Positions 47,794-56,799 of a stretch of DNA of 62,126 bases are shown one piece after another. Source of the DNA: JAGQRJ01 sp041402045 (GTDB lineage Bacteria; Planctomycetota; J058). Each line of letters begins with the position of its first letter. Position 1 is the first letter of the stretch. The translations under genes and the position numbers were made by a program. A model generated the notes under the pieces. The model saw only the letters and a list, made by a program, of their open reading frames with translations, did no database searches and had not been told where the DNA came from. The stretch is taken from the NCBI GenBank assembly GCA_041402045.1, contig JAWKSZ010000048.1, positions 1 to 62,126 of the forward strand, given 5' to 3'.

Positions 47794-48936
47794 GTGACCG
47801 ACGCCGCGGACCCCGCCTCGAGCGCGCCCGAGCCCCCCGAGCTGATCGTCCGCTCCGGGGAGCTGATCTGCTACCGGCTGATCGACCTCGGCGACGAAGT
47901 CCTGCTGGACGAGGCCGAGCAGGCGCTGCTCGGGGGCGAACAGGCCCGACGCCTGAGCCTCTCGCGGACCCTGGCCAGCGCGCTGGTGTTCAAGGCTCCG
48001 CCCCTCGACGTGCTGCTCCCGAGCCGGGTGCTCAAGCTCCCCGACGGGGCCGAGGTCGAGGCCAAGGTCACCGCGCGCTTCTTCGACATTGGGATCGCCT
48101 CGGTGCGCTTCAAGCTCCCGATCGAGCCCGAGACCCCGCTGGCCGCGCTGATCCCGCGCCTGGCCCAGCTCTACGAGTTCCCCGCGCTGGACGAGGAGTG
48201 CCGGCGCGCGGTGGAGCTCCTGCGCCCGAGCCTGGGCGACGCGATCAAGGGCTCCCCCGCGACCGAGGAGATCGAGCCCTACACCGTGGTCTTCGTGCGC
48301 TCCTTCGCCGGCGACCCCACGGCCCGGGAGGTCCTGGCCCAGCGCCAGACCCTGGCCCGGCTGCTCCTGGGCGAGGCCAGCGACGAGCCCCTGGCCGAGT
48401 CCGAGCTCGAGACCGTGGACCGCTTCAGCTTCTCCTACTTCCAGAGCGACCTGGCGGTCGTCGACTGGGACGGGGCGCTCTTGCTCGAGCCCAAGGGCAA
48501 CAAGGACGTGGCCGACGTGCTCGAGTTCGCCTGCGCCCAGACCGTTGGCCTCCGGGGCTACGACGCCCTGATCGACCGCGAGCTCGAGGACTTCTACGAC
48601 ATCGTCCTCGCCCAGGGCTCGTGGTCGCTGATCTCGAGCCCCTACGCCGCGCTGGCCAAGCGCGTCCAGGAGCGCTGGCTCGACGCGACCGAGTTCACCG
48701 ACCGCACCAACAACGCGCTCAAGGTCGTGGCCGACCTCTACCTGGCCCGGGTCTACAAGGCCGCCCTCGAGCGCAGCCGGATCGCCGAGTGGCAGGCCGC
48801 GATCTCGCAGAAGCAGGCGCGGATCGCCCAGGTCTACGAGTTCCTGAAGGACGAGGTCGACGCGCGCCGCGCCACGTTCCTCGAGGTCTCGATCGTGGCC
48901 TTGATCCTGATCGAGATCGTGCTGGCCATGCTGTAG
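47794..48936 (+). CDS. RMD1/DUF155-like membrane protein
   Basis: 380 residues from a GTG. The N-terminal region is alpha/beta (VEAKVTARFFDIGIASVRFK); the DUF155-like core follows, with LVVVDWDG-type strand AVVDWDGALLLEPKG, FACAQTVGLRGYDALIDREL, and a C-terminal coiled coil (RIAEWQAAISQKQARIAQVY) before one membrane helix (FLEVSIVALILIEIVLAML). Yeast Rmd1 and human RMND1 share this tail-anchored layout. The bacterial function is unknown. It is preceded by the palindromic element and not obviously co-transcribed with anything. Confidence 0.75.
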   Translation: MTDAADPASSAPEPPELIVRSGELICYRLIDLGDEVLLDEAEQALLGGEQARRLSLSRTLASALVFKAPPLDVLLPSRVLKLPDGAEVEAKVTARFFDIGIASVRFKLPIEPETPLAALIPRLAQLYEFPALDEECRRAVELLRPSLGDAIKGSPATEEIEPYTVVFVRSFAGDPTAREVLAQRQTLARLLLGEASDEPLAESELETVDRFSFSYFQSDLAVVDWDGALLLEPKGNKDVADVLEFACAQTVGLRGYDALIDRELEDFYDIVLAQGSWSLISSPYAALAKRVQERWLDATEFTDRTNNALKVVADLYLARVYKAALERSRIAEWQAAISQKQARIAQVYEFLKDEVDARRATFLEVSIVALILIEIVLAML

Positions 48937-49052
48937 CCCGCGGCGACGCCGCAGGAGCGCCCCAGCGAGCCGCGAGACGTCCAAGCAGGGACGTACGCCG
49001 CCTTGACACGTTTACGCCACCCCTCCGCCCGTAGACGACCAGCAGGAGGGTT

Positions 49053-49793
49053 ATGCGTTGGCGCTGGCCTTGCGGTGGACCGCGCATGGACTCCCCTCTG
49101 CGACCGAGCTCCACCCCCGGCCTGCTGGTCGGCCGCGAGACCCTGCCGACCCTGCCGGTGGTCGACGCCGCTCCCGTCCCTCAGGCCGTGCCCCCCCCGC
49201 TCCCAGAGCCCCCCCCGCCTCCGCCCCGACCGTCGTCCGGCCGCGCCCGACGCAGCAGCGCCCGGCAAGCCCACGTCCCGCCGCCCTTGGAGGCGGCGCA
49301 GATCCAGGCGGGCTGGGTGACCTTCGGCGTCCTGGCGACGCTCTCCGCCGGGGCTCTGATCCTGGCCCTCGCCCGGATCCTGACCCCGGCTCCGGCCCCG
49401 CTCCGCGGGAGCGCGCCGCCGGTGACCCGCCACCTGGCCGCGCCCGCGGCGCCGCCGAGCCTGGAGCTCGATCCGACGGTGTTCCACCACGACGTCGAGC
49501 CGGTGCTCAAGGCCGAGTGCTGGAGCTGCCATGGGGAGGCGGGCGCCGGCGAGCTGCGCTTGCGCACCGGGGCCGACGGCGTGTCCCCCGCCGCGGTGCT
49601 CGCCTTCGTCGTGCCTGGGCGGCCCGAGGCCAGCCCCCTGCTGGTGCGACCCCTGGGCCCCGCCTGGGGCGGGCCCCCGCACCCCGACCTCGGGTGGAGC
49701 CCCGACAGCCCGCAGGTCCAGCTCCTCGAGCGCTGGATCGCCGGCAGCGCGGTCCCTTCCCGCGTGACCCCCCTCGATCCGGAGGACCCATGA
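49053..49793 (+). CDS. Membrane-anchored planctomycete-type cytochrome c domain protein
   Basis: 246 residues from an ATG with AGGAGG; an in-frame ATG at 49086 is possible. A Pro-rich cytoplasmic region (residues 35-85) leads to one membrane helix (VTFGVLATLSAGALILALARIL) and then a compact haem domain: FHHDVEPVLKAECWSCHGEA with CWSCH, the covalent haem site, and a distal loop with PGRPEASPLLVRPLG. It matches the PSCyt1-like pattern (FNxDxxPILxxxCxxCHG). It overlaps the FHA gene by ATGA, so haem and phosphopeptide domains are co-expressed. Confidence 0.75.
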   Translation: MRWRWPCGGPRMDSPLRPSSTPGLLVGRETLPTLPVVDAAPVPQAVPPPLPEPPPPPPRPSSGRARRSSARQAHVPPPLEAAQIQAGWVTFGVLATLSAGALILALARILTPAPAPLRGSAPPVTRHLAAPAAPPSLELDPTVFHHDVEPVLKAECWSCHGEAGAGELRLRTGADGVSPAAVLAFVVPGRPEASPLLVRPLGPAWGGPPHPDLGWSPDSPQVQLLERWIAGSAVPSRVTPLDPEDP

Positions 49794-50239
49794 CCTCGCT
49801 CCCCGAGCCCCTCGCCCCTGCGCCCGCGACCTGCGCGCTGCGGATCGAGCGCGACGGCACGCCGCGCTGGCGGCTGCGCCTCAACGCCCAGGTCACCGTC
49901 GTCGGCCGCGACCCCAAGCTCGCCGGCTGCTTGAACGACCCGGGCGTGTCGCGGCGTCACGCGGTGTTCGTGGTCGCTCCTGGCGGCGCGGTGGTCGTGC
50001 ACGACCTCGGCAGCCGCAACGGGATCTACCTCAACGAGCGCCGGATCCCGCCCGGGGCTCAGGTGCGGCTAGCCAGCGGCGACGCGCTGCGCCTGGGGAG
50101 CACGGTGCTGCGGGTGGAGTCCCTGGCGGCGCGCCGGACCTCTGCCCCCCAGCGCGAGCTGGTCCTGGACGAGGTCCAGAGCGCGCCGCCCCGCGCCCCG
50201 CGCCGCGGACGGCGGCGCCGGCTCCGCGCGCGGCCCTAA
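49790..50239 (+). CDS. FHA domain protein
   Basis: 149 residues with a GGAGG ribosome binding site and an ATG overlapping the previous stop. One FHA domain (about 16-110): VTVVGRDPKLAGCLNDPGVS, RRHAVFVV, DLGSRNGIYLNERRI, with the phosphothreonine-binding Arg, Ser and Asn in place. The C-terminus is basic (RRGRRRRLRARP). It converges with, and overlaps by 4 bp, the end of the kinase gene on the other strand. It may be a target or adaptor of one of the local kinases. Confidence 0.9.
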   Translation: MTSLPEPLAPAPATCALRIERDGTPRWRLRLNAQVTVVGRDPKLAGCLNDPGVSRRHAVFVVAPGGAVVVHDLGSRNGIYLNERRIPPGAQVRLASGDALRLGSTVLRVESLAARRTSAPQRELVLDEVQSAPPRAPRRGRRRRLRARP

Positions 50240-50690
50240 GGCAGCGGGACCTGGTACACGGCCCCGCGCTGGGTCCACACGTAGAGCGAGCCCCCGTCCG
50301 GGGCAGCGACCGCGGAGGTCGGCGTCTCCACCCCTTGCTCCCCGAGCACGCGCCGCTCCGCGTCCCCGACCAGGAGCCGCAGGTCCCTCCCCGCGCTGAC
50401 CGCGATCCCCAGCGCGCCCACCCCCCAGGCGCGCTCCGCCGAGACGACGCGTCGCACGGGGTCCGTCGAGTCGCCCAGCGCGCCGCGCACGGCCGGGGGG
50501 TAGAGCAAGGTCAGTCGCCCCGCGGGCTGCGGCACGGCGTGCGCCGGCGCGAGGTTCCAGGGCGTCCACGCCCCCAGGCGCAGCTCGGGGCCCAGCTCGA
50601 AGGCACGAGCGCCCTGCTTGCCCACGACCCAGCCCTGCGCGGCGATCGTCGACGAGGCGAAGCGCTGCGCCCCCGCGAGCCGAGGGGCCG
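50236..50690 (-). CDS. C-terminal propeller part of the frameshifted kinase
   Basis: This frame encodes AGAQRFASSTIAAQGWVVGK, RLTLLYPPAVRGALG, RLLVGDAERRVLGEQGV and GGSLYVWTQRGAVYQVPLP, which are the missing last propeller blades of the kinase. There is no start codon with a ribosome binding site here, so it is not a separate gene. The indel that splits it sits beside a run of five G/C bases (50670-50674) and one of four (50684-50687), typical places for sequencing errors. Confidence 0.65.
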
Positions 50691-53600
50691 CAGCCGCTCC
50701 GCGCGCGTCGGGTCGTCCGGGTCCCAGGCCTGCAGCGCGAACCCACCCTCCGCGCCCAGCTCCAGCGCGAGCAGCGCCCCGTCCGCCAGCGCGAGGTCGA
50801 CCCAGCGCGCGCCCGCGCTCGGCTCGACCGGACCCACCGAGGCCATGCTCAGCGCCCCGCCGCGGTCGGCCTGGACGCGGTCCACGGTGATCCCTGCCGG
50901 CGCGAGCTGCGCGACGTGGCCCGCTCGGGCCACCGTGCGCACGACGCCCGGGAGCGGGCGCGGCGGCGTCGCCGTCCCGCTCGAGGCCTCGAGCACGCGG
51001 TAGCCGTCGGGGGTGGGCAGCACGAGGCGCTCGTCGTCGAGCCACGAGAGCTCCGCCCAGCGCCCGTCGTGCGCGGTCGGCCGGTACGCCGAGGCCCAGG
51101 GCGCGCCCCCCGCGAGGACCTCGACCGCGCGATTCTCCCCGGCGGCGAGCAGCACGCCGTCGCCCGCGCGGGCGACGTCCGCGGCGCGCCAGCCCAGCTC
51201 GAAGCCGGGCTGGGCTACGAGGTCGTCCGCGCGCCAGGCCTGGACCCCGGCGGCGCTGCCCGCGGTGTAAACGATCCCGCTGGCGTCGAAGCACACGCCG
51301 ACGCGCTCCCCGACGCCGGGGGCCGGGCCCGCGAGGTCCCGGGTGGCGAGGAGCTCGAGGCCAGGCCAGGCGCGCAGCTCCAGCGCGTCCCGGCGGTGGA
51401 TCGCGACCCGGGCGCCGTCGGGGCTGAAGGCGAGCTCGCTGCCGAGGGGGAACCCGCCGACCTCCCACGCGTCGACGCGCCCTGCGGCCCCCCAGCGCAC
51501 ACTGCGGGCGCTCGTCGCCAGGGCGAGCCCTCCCCCTCGGGGACCGAAGCGCACGCGCACGAAGTCTCCCGGGCTCTGCGAGCTCTCGCGCCCGCCCTCC
51601 CACGGCGGACGGTCGTAGAGCTTGAGCCCCAGGGGCCCCGCGACGGCGAAGGTTCGCTGCGGACCGCAGGCCAACGAGCGGGGCCCGGCGCCAGGGGGTG
51701 GACTGGACTGGACCCGGTCACGCTGCGGCTGCCACTTCAGCAGCGCCCCCGACGCGAAGAGCACGAGGAGCTCCTCGTCGTCGACCCAGGCCAGGTCCAG
51801 GCAGGGATCCTCGGGTGGCAGGGCGAACGCACCGACCAGCCCCCCGCGCGCCACGCGCCAGCAACGCAGCTCCTCCCGCGAGACCGCCGCGACCAGGCTC
51901 CCGCTCGGGTTCGGCGCGAGCTGGAGCACCGGCTGCTCGTGGTTGCCCGGCGCCGTGCGCACGAACCTCAGGGGCGCCGTGGGATCCTGAGCCAGCCGCG
52001 CGCCCTCGAGGGAGGCGGCGAGCGCGCGCAGCCGCGGGTGCCGCGGCGCCAGGGCGCGCGCGTCCTGCAAGCCTCGCTCCGCGGCCGCCAGGTCCCCGTG
52101 CCCGAGGGCGACCTCAGCCTGGAGGACGCGCAGTTCACCCAGCTCGTAGCCGACCAGGCGGGCCTCGTCGGCCTCGCCGAGCATGGAGGTCGCGCGCTCG
52201 AGGTCCCCCTGGAGCAGGAGGGCCCTCACGGCGCCCAAGCGCGCCTGGACTTCGAGGCTCGGGTCCCGACCCCGCGCGTCCTCGACCACCTCCACGAAGC
52301 GCTGGACGGCGCTCCCGTAGTCCTCGCGTCGCATGGCGTCTGCTGCCGCGCGCAGGGCGGTGTCGCAGAAGATCCGGTGCAGGTCCTCGGAGGCGCCCCC
52401 CTCCGGGCGGTCCAGGGCGGCGCGAAGGCGATCCAACGCCCGCTCCCGGCGCTCGGGTGCGCTCGGACGCCCGAGCGCCTCGCAGGCCCTGCCCAACAGG
52501 CCCTCGAGCCGCCCGTAGGCGACCCACTGCGACACGGAGTCGTCCGAGCCGTGCTCGGCGAGCCAGCTCAGGCTGCGCTCGCAGGTCACTTGCGCCAGCT
52601 CCCCCTGGCCGTGGTTCAGCGCCAAGGACGCGAGGGTGATCGCCCGCTCCGCGTTCTCGGGGTGGTGCTCGCAGTAGAGGGCGTAGTCGGCGAGCGCCTC
52701 GTCCAGCCGCCCGAGGGCCTGCAGGCTCGCCCCCCGATACGCCACGACGACGTAGTCCCCTGTGCTCGCGTCCCCGTCCAAGGCGCGTTCGTAGGCCGCG
52801 ATCGCTGCGGCGTGCTCCCCACGGGAGGCCTCGAACCGTCCCAGCTCGTAGGCCGCGGCGAGCCCCGTCCGGGAGGAGCGCAGGCTCCACGCGGCCTGAT
52901 AGGCGGCGCGCACCTGCTCGTCCAGCGCGGCCCGCTCGGCGGGGGGCGCCGCGTCCGCCAGCGCCCGACAAACGTCCCCCAGGAGCAACTGCAGCGCGTA
53001 GGCCCGCTCGGGAGGCGCGTCGGGCAACCAGCGCTCGATCGTCGCGCGCGCCCCCAGAGCGTCCCCCAGCTGGAGCTGCAGCTTCGCCCGCGTGTGACAG
53101 GTCCGCGCGGCGAGCGCCTCGTCCTGGCGCTCCGCGCGCGCGAGCAGCGCGAGCGCACGCTGCGGCTCTCGCCCGGCGGTGGCGAGGGCGCTGGCGGCCA
53201 CGATCAGCGTCTCGGGATCCTCCGGGCCGAGCTCCAACGCCCGCTCGACGTCGGCGAGCATGGGCTCCGTCCCCCGGCTCCCGAGCCAGGCCAAGGCCCG
53301 CGCACGCCCGAGCAAGGCAGGCACCCAGTCCGGTCGGGCCTCGAGGGCGCGGGTATAGGCGGCGACCGCCCCGTCGTAGTCCCCCGCCTCTGCCGCGGCC
53401 TCGCCTGCGTCGAGCGCGGCCTGCGTCCGGGACGGCTCACCTCGCTCACCTCGCGCGAGGTGCGCGGCGCCCACGCCCAGCGCGAGGACGAGCAGCCCGC
53501 CGCCCAGCAACAGGAGCGGCGCGCGCCGAGGTCGCGTCCGGGGGCGCGCGAGCAGCTCGGCGAAGGCGTCCGCGTCCGCCGGGCGCTCCTCGGGCTCCGA

Positions 53601-54353
53601 GCCCAGCGCCTGGAGCACGCAGGCGTCGAGCCACTCCGGCACCTCGGGCACCGTGGCTCGCAGGGGCTCGACCTTCCCCAGCGCGCTCTGCTTGAGGTAG
53701 CCCAGCAGCCCCGACGCGGCGAAGGGCTCCCGCCCCGCGATCGCGGTGTAGAGGATCGCGGCCAGGGAGAACACGTCGGCGGGAGGACCCGCGCGCTTGC
53801 TGTCCATGGCCTGCTCCGGCGCCATATAGCCCTTGGAGCCAGACATGGCGCCGGTCTGGGAGAGGCTGATCGAGTCCTGGGCGACGCCGCGGTCGCTGTG
53901 CTTGCTCAGCCCGAGGTCGGCGACCCAGGCCGCCCCCGCCGCGTCGAACAGCACGTTCTGCGGCTTGAGGTCGCGGTGCACGACCCCCGCCCGGTGCATG
54001 CGCCCCACCGCGCGCGCCAGCCGCTCCACGAGCTCGAGGGCCTCCTCCCAGCGCAGCGGCCCCTCGCGCAGGCGCTGGTGCAGGTCGCCGCCCTCGAGCA
54101 GGGGGAGCACGGCGTAGGGGTGGCCCTCGGCGACCCCCACGTCGAGGAGCGGCACGAGCCCCTGACCGCCCAACTGCTGCTGGAGCCGACACTCGCGCTG
54201 GAAGCGCAGGAGCAGCTCGGGCTCGGCGCCGAGGGAGAGCTTGATCGCCACCGCCTGCCCGTCGGGGGCCAGGCCGCGGTAGACGGCGCCCATGCCTCCC
54301 TGACCGAGCAGCCCGGTGAGTCGGTAGGGCCCGATCGCCTGGGGGTGCTTCAC
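50511..54353 (-). CDS. Ser/Thr kinase receptor with TPR and beta-propeller, first part of a frameshifted gene
   Basis: GTG start at 54353. Kinase domain (1-270) has GQGGMG, Lys38 (VAIKLS), HRD at 126-128, a DLG variant at 146-148 in place of DFG, and SGSKGYMAPEQA. A membrane helix follows (about 279-300), then TPR units (about 315-800) and WD40-like beta-propeller blades (about 840-1270). In this frame the protein ends in an Arg/Pro-rich tract, but the propeller continues in another frame from about 50685 to a stop at 50236. One missing base in a run of C or G near 50670-50687 joins them, giving 1372 residues. The DLG variant is tolerated in active kinases. Confidence 0.87.
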   Translation of the reverse strand: MKHPQAIGPYRLTGLLGQGGMGAVYRGLAPDGQAVAIKLSLGAEPELLLRFQRECRLQQQLGGQGLVPLLDVGVAEGHPYAVLPLLEGGDLHQRLREGPLRWEEALELVERLARAVGRMHRAGVVHRDLKPQNVLFDAAGAAWVADLGLSKHSDRGVAQDSISLSQTGAMSGSKGYMAPEQAMDSKRAGPPADVFSLAAILYTAIAGREPFAASGLLGYLKQSALGKVEPLRATVPEVPEWLDACVLQALGSEPEERPADADAFAELLARPRTRPRRAPLLLLGGGLLVLALGVGAAHLARGERGEPSRTQAALDAGEAAAEAGDYDGAVAAYTRALEARPDWVPALLGRARALAWLGSRGTEPMLADVERALELGPEDPETLIVAASALATAGREPQRALALLARAERQDEALAARTCHTRAKLQLQLGDALGARATIERWLPDAPPERAYALQLLLGDVCRALADAAPPAERAALDEQVRAAYQAAWSLRSSRTGLAAAYELGRFEASRGEHAAAIAAYERALDGDASTGDYVVVAYRGASLQALGRLDEALADYALYCEHHPENAERAITLASLALNHGQGELAQVTCERSLSWLAEHGSDDSVSQWVAYGRLEGLLGRACEALGRPSAPERRERALDRLRAALDRPEGGASEDLHRIFCDTALRAAADAMRREDYGSAVQRFVEVVEDARGRDPSLEVQARLGAVRALLLQGDLERATSMLGEADEARLVGYELGELRVLQAEVALGHGDLAAAERGLQDARALAPRHPRLRALAASLEGARLAQDPTAPLRFVRTAPGNHEQPVLQLAPNPSGSLVAAVSREELRCWRVARGGLVGAFALPPEDPCLDLAWVDDEELLVLFASGALLKWQPQRDRVQSSPPPGAGPRSLACGPQRTFAVAGPLGLKLYDRPPWEGGRESSQSPGDFVRVRFGPRGGGLALATSARSVRWGAAGRVDAWEVGGFPLGSELAFSPDGARVAIHRRDALELRAWPGLELLATRDLAGPAPGVGERVGVCFDASGIVYTAGSAAGVQAWRADDLVAQPGFELGWRAADVARAGDGVLLAAGENRAVEVLAGGAPWASAYRPTAHDGRWAELSWLDDERLVLPTPDGYRVLEASSGTATPPRPLPGVVRTVARAGHVAQLAPAGITVDRVQADRGGALSMASVGPVEPSAGARWVDLALADGALLALELGAEGGFALQAWDPDDPTRAERLRPLGSRGRSASPRRRSPRRAGSWASRALVPSSWAPSCAWGRGRPGTSRRRTPCRSPRGD

Positions 54354-54404
54354 CGCGTCAGCATGCTCCTCGGGGCGCGGGCGCGCCAGCGCGGCGAGCC
54401 GTTC

Positions 54405-55271
54405 CTAGAGGTCGAACTCGGCGCCCTCGCGCGCGGTGTCGACCTCGAGCTCCGCGTCCCCGATCCGCGCGCGCTCGGCCTCGAGCAGGGCCTCGACCTC
54501 GTCGTCCGGGCGGTCGGGGTGGTGGTAGAAGCACAGGAGCCGCTTGGCCCCGGCCGCCAGCGCGAGGTCGACGGCCTGAGTGAAGGAGCTGTGACCGCTG
54601 GCGGCGGGCGCCCCCGGCCCGCCCAGGCTCGCCCCGCCGGCGGCGAGCTGCTCCGGGCTGTAGTAGGTCTCGTGGATCACCACGTCGCAGCCGCGGGCCA
54701 GGTCCAGGGCGGCCTGGGACACGGCGCCCCGCGGGTGCGCGAGCTCCGGGAGGTAGGCCAGGCTGCGCTCGCCCTCGCGGATCCGATACCCGACGGTGCG
54801 GTGGCTCCCGTTGGGGAGCATGGCGTGGCGCACCGAGAGCTTGCCCAGGGTGAGCTGCTGGCCCGGCGCGAGCTCGTTGATCCGGATCTGGGCCGGCATG
54901 TTCTCCATGCTCACCAGCGGCGAGTAGGTCGGGTCGAGCTGCCCGGCCATGACCGCCTGCAGCTCGGCGCCCCCCGGCCCCCACACCACCACCGAGTTGC
55001 CCGGAATGAACGCGGGCACGAAGAACGGGAAGCCCTGAATGTGGTCCCAGTGGGTGTGGGAGAGCAGCAGCGTGAGGTGCCCCTGCCCCCGGCCCCAGGG
55101 CCCGGCGAGGAGCTGCTTGCCCAGCCAGTAGAGCCCGTGACCGGCGTCGAGGACCACCAGCTCGTCGTGCTTGTCGCGCACCTCGACGCAGGGGGTGTTC
55201 CCGCCCACCCGCAGCGTGTCCGCTTGGGTCGAGGCGAAGGCACCGCGGACTCCCCAGAAGCGCACCCGCAT
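54405..55271 (-). CDS. Metallo-beta-lactamase-fold hydrolase (second of pair)
   Basis: 288 residues whose ATG overlaps the stop of the upstream paralogue by one base (TAATG), so the two are coupled. The MBL motifs are clear: RFWGVRGAFASTQ, VGGNTPCVEV, DAGHGLYWLG, SHTHWDHIQGFPFF, RHAMLPNGSHRTVGY, DVVIHETYYS, GHSSFTQAVDLALAAGAKRL and FYHHPDRPDDEVEAL. This is the RNase Z/PhnP-like branch, often cyclic-nucleotide or phosphoester hydrolases. Paralogues adjacent in one operon suggest different substrates or a heterodimer. Confidence 0.92.
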   Translation of the reverse strand: MRVRFWGVRGAFASTQADTLRVGGNTPCVEVRDKHDELVVLDAGHGLYWLGKQLLAGPWGRGQGHLTLLLSHTHWDHIQGFPFFVPAFIPGNSVVVWGPGGAELQAVMAGQLDPTYSPLVSMENMPAQIRINELAPGQQLTLGKLSVRHAMLPNGSHRTVGYRIREGERSLAYLPELAHPRGAVSQAALDLARGCDVVIHETYYSPEQLAAGGASLGGPGAPAASGHSSFTQAVDLALAAGAKRLLCFYHHPDRPDDEVEALLEAERARIGDAELEVDTAREGAEFDL

Positions 55272-56176
55272 TAGAGCTCGAGGGACTCCCGCTCGCGGGC
55301 CAGGAGCACCTTCAGGTCGCTGCCCGCGTCCCGGTCCTGGTGCTGCGCGCGCTGACCCTCGAGCACGTCGTCCCAGGCCTCGGGGTGGTGGTGGTAGAGC
55401 ACCAGGCGCTCGACCCCGCCCTGGCGCGCGAGGCGGATCCCTTCGTCGGGGGTGCTGTGCCCCCAGTGCGGGTTCTCGGCGTACTGCTCGGCGGTGAAGA
55501 AGGTGTCGTAGAGCAGCACGTCGGCGCCCTGCACGAAGGCCTCGAGCTCGCGCCCGTAGCGCGCGAGCAGCTCGAGCCGCTGGGGGTCGGTCTCGGGCTG
55601 GCGGGTGTGGAAGCCCTCGCCCAGGAGCTGCTCGGCGTAGGGCGCGGTGTCCGTCATGTAGACGAAGGCCTTCCCGCCGTGCTCGACCCGGTAGCCGACC
55701 GCGATCCCGGGGTGGTTCAGGCGCACGGTGCGGATCGTGTAGGGCCCGAGCTGGTAGATCTCGCCCTCGCTCACCGGCTTCCAGGCGATCGTGGACTGGA
55801 AGCGCTCGAGCCCGTAGCCGAAGTAGGGCCGCGCGGCCTGGCCCTCGAACACCTGGCGCAGGCGCCGGTCGTGGTCGGCGCGGGCGCAGATCGTGAAGCG
55901 GTTGCCCGGGGTGTAGAAGGGGCTGAAGTGCATGAACCCCTGGATATGGTCCCAGTGGGTGTGGCTCGTGAGCAGGACCGCCTCGCCGGCGCCGTCGCCG
56001 AAGCCCTCGTGCACCAGCTCCTTGCTCAGCCGGCGCATGCCGGTGCCCGCGTCGAAGATCAGGGTCGGCGCGCCGTCCACGCGCAGGGCCACGCAGGAGG
56101 TGTTGCCCCCGACCTGGGTCACCCGGGGGTGGGCCACCGGGAAGGAACCGCGCACGCCGTAGAACGTGACCCGCAC
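55271..56176 (-). CDS. Metallo-beta-lactamase-fold hydrolase (first of pair)
   Basis: 301 residues from a GTG with an AAGGGGG site. It has the same layout as its downstream paralogue: FYGVRGSFPVAHP, VGGNTSCVAL, DAGTGMRRLS, SHTHWDHIQGFMHF, RLNHPGIAVGYRVEHGG, DVLLYDTFFTAEQY, GHSTPDEGIRLARQGG and YHHHPEAWDDVLEG. Two dinuclear-zinc sites are complete. Its substrate is unknown; homologues with this signature include cyclic nucleotide phosphodiesterases and tRNA 3'-processing enzymes. Nothing in the neighbourhood points to a pathway. Confidence 0.92.
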   Translation of the reverse strand: MRVTFYGVRGSFPVAHPRVTQVGGNTSCVALRVDGAPTLIFDAGTGMRRLSKELVHEGFGDGAGEAVLLTSHTHWDHIQGFMHFSPFYTPGNRFTICARADHDRRLRQVFEGQAARPYFGYGLERFQSTIAWKPVSEGEIYQLGPYTIRTVRLNHPGIAVGYRVEHGGKAFVYMTDTAPYAEQLLGEGFHTRQPETDPQRLELLARYGRELEAFVQGADVLLYDTFFTAEQYAENPHWGHSTPDEGIRLARQGGVERLVLYHHHPEAWDDVLEGQRAQHQDRDAGSDLKVLLARERESLEL

Positions 56177-56335
56177 CCCGTGCCCCCTTCGTGGCCGCTA
56201 CGAGCTAACTCCAGGCGTCGATCCTAGTTCTGTGACTCTGCGCCGTCAACGCGAGCCCTCGGCGAGGTTTTTCCAGGCAGGGGAGGTCAGGCGGGACGAA
56301 CGGGCAAGCCTTGCCCACCGGGTTCACCCGGTCCG

Positions 56336-56779
56336 GTGCTCGCCCGCGTGTCCCTGCTCGTCCTGCGTCACGCCCAGGAGCTGCGCCGCGCTCAGGACCC
56401 GGCGGCGACCCTGCGCAGCCTGGCGATCTCGCTGAGCGACCTGCTGCGCCAGGTCTGGGATCGCACGGGCCGAACCGTGGTGTTCCGGTATAGGTTGGAG
56501 ATCGCGGAGCTCACGCCCGACGTGGGCGAGGAGATCCTGCTCCGCTCCCTCCCCGGGAGGGTCAAGGAGGACCTCGTGACCGCTGGCGAACAACTCCGTG
56601 CGCAAGGGGAGCTCCGCGGCATGCGCCGCTCCCTCCTGCTCCTACTCGAGACCGCGTTCTCACCCCTTCCGGCGGACGTCGAGCGCCGAGTCGCCTGCGC
56701 GTCGGAGGCTGAGCTGCTCGCCTGGATCGCGCGCGTTCCCGGGGCGGATCACCTGGACGAAGTCCTCACCGCCCAGTAG
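56336..56779 (+). pseudogene. Remnant of an Rpn/PD-(D/E)xK transposase-type nuclease (C-terminal part)
   Basis: 147 residues from a GTG without a clear ribosome binding site. The pattern is the C-terminal half of Rpn-family recombination-promoting nucleases: VSLLVLRHAQELRRAQDPAA helix, a middle region, then the DUF4351-like end (SLLLLLETAFSPLPADVERR, LLAWIARVPGADHLDEVL). The catalytic PD-(D/E)xK N-terminus is missing and the 160 bp upstream hold no matching segment. It is likely a truncated mobile-gene relic. Confidence 0.55.
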
Positions 56780-56799
56780 CGCCATTCCCCCGTCCTAGC

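Noticed and set aside
47304..47797. ORFs of 89-161 codons inside the giant palindrome
   Set aside because: Both strands and several frames are open because of the base composition, and none has protein-like sequence.
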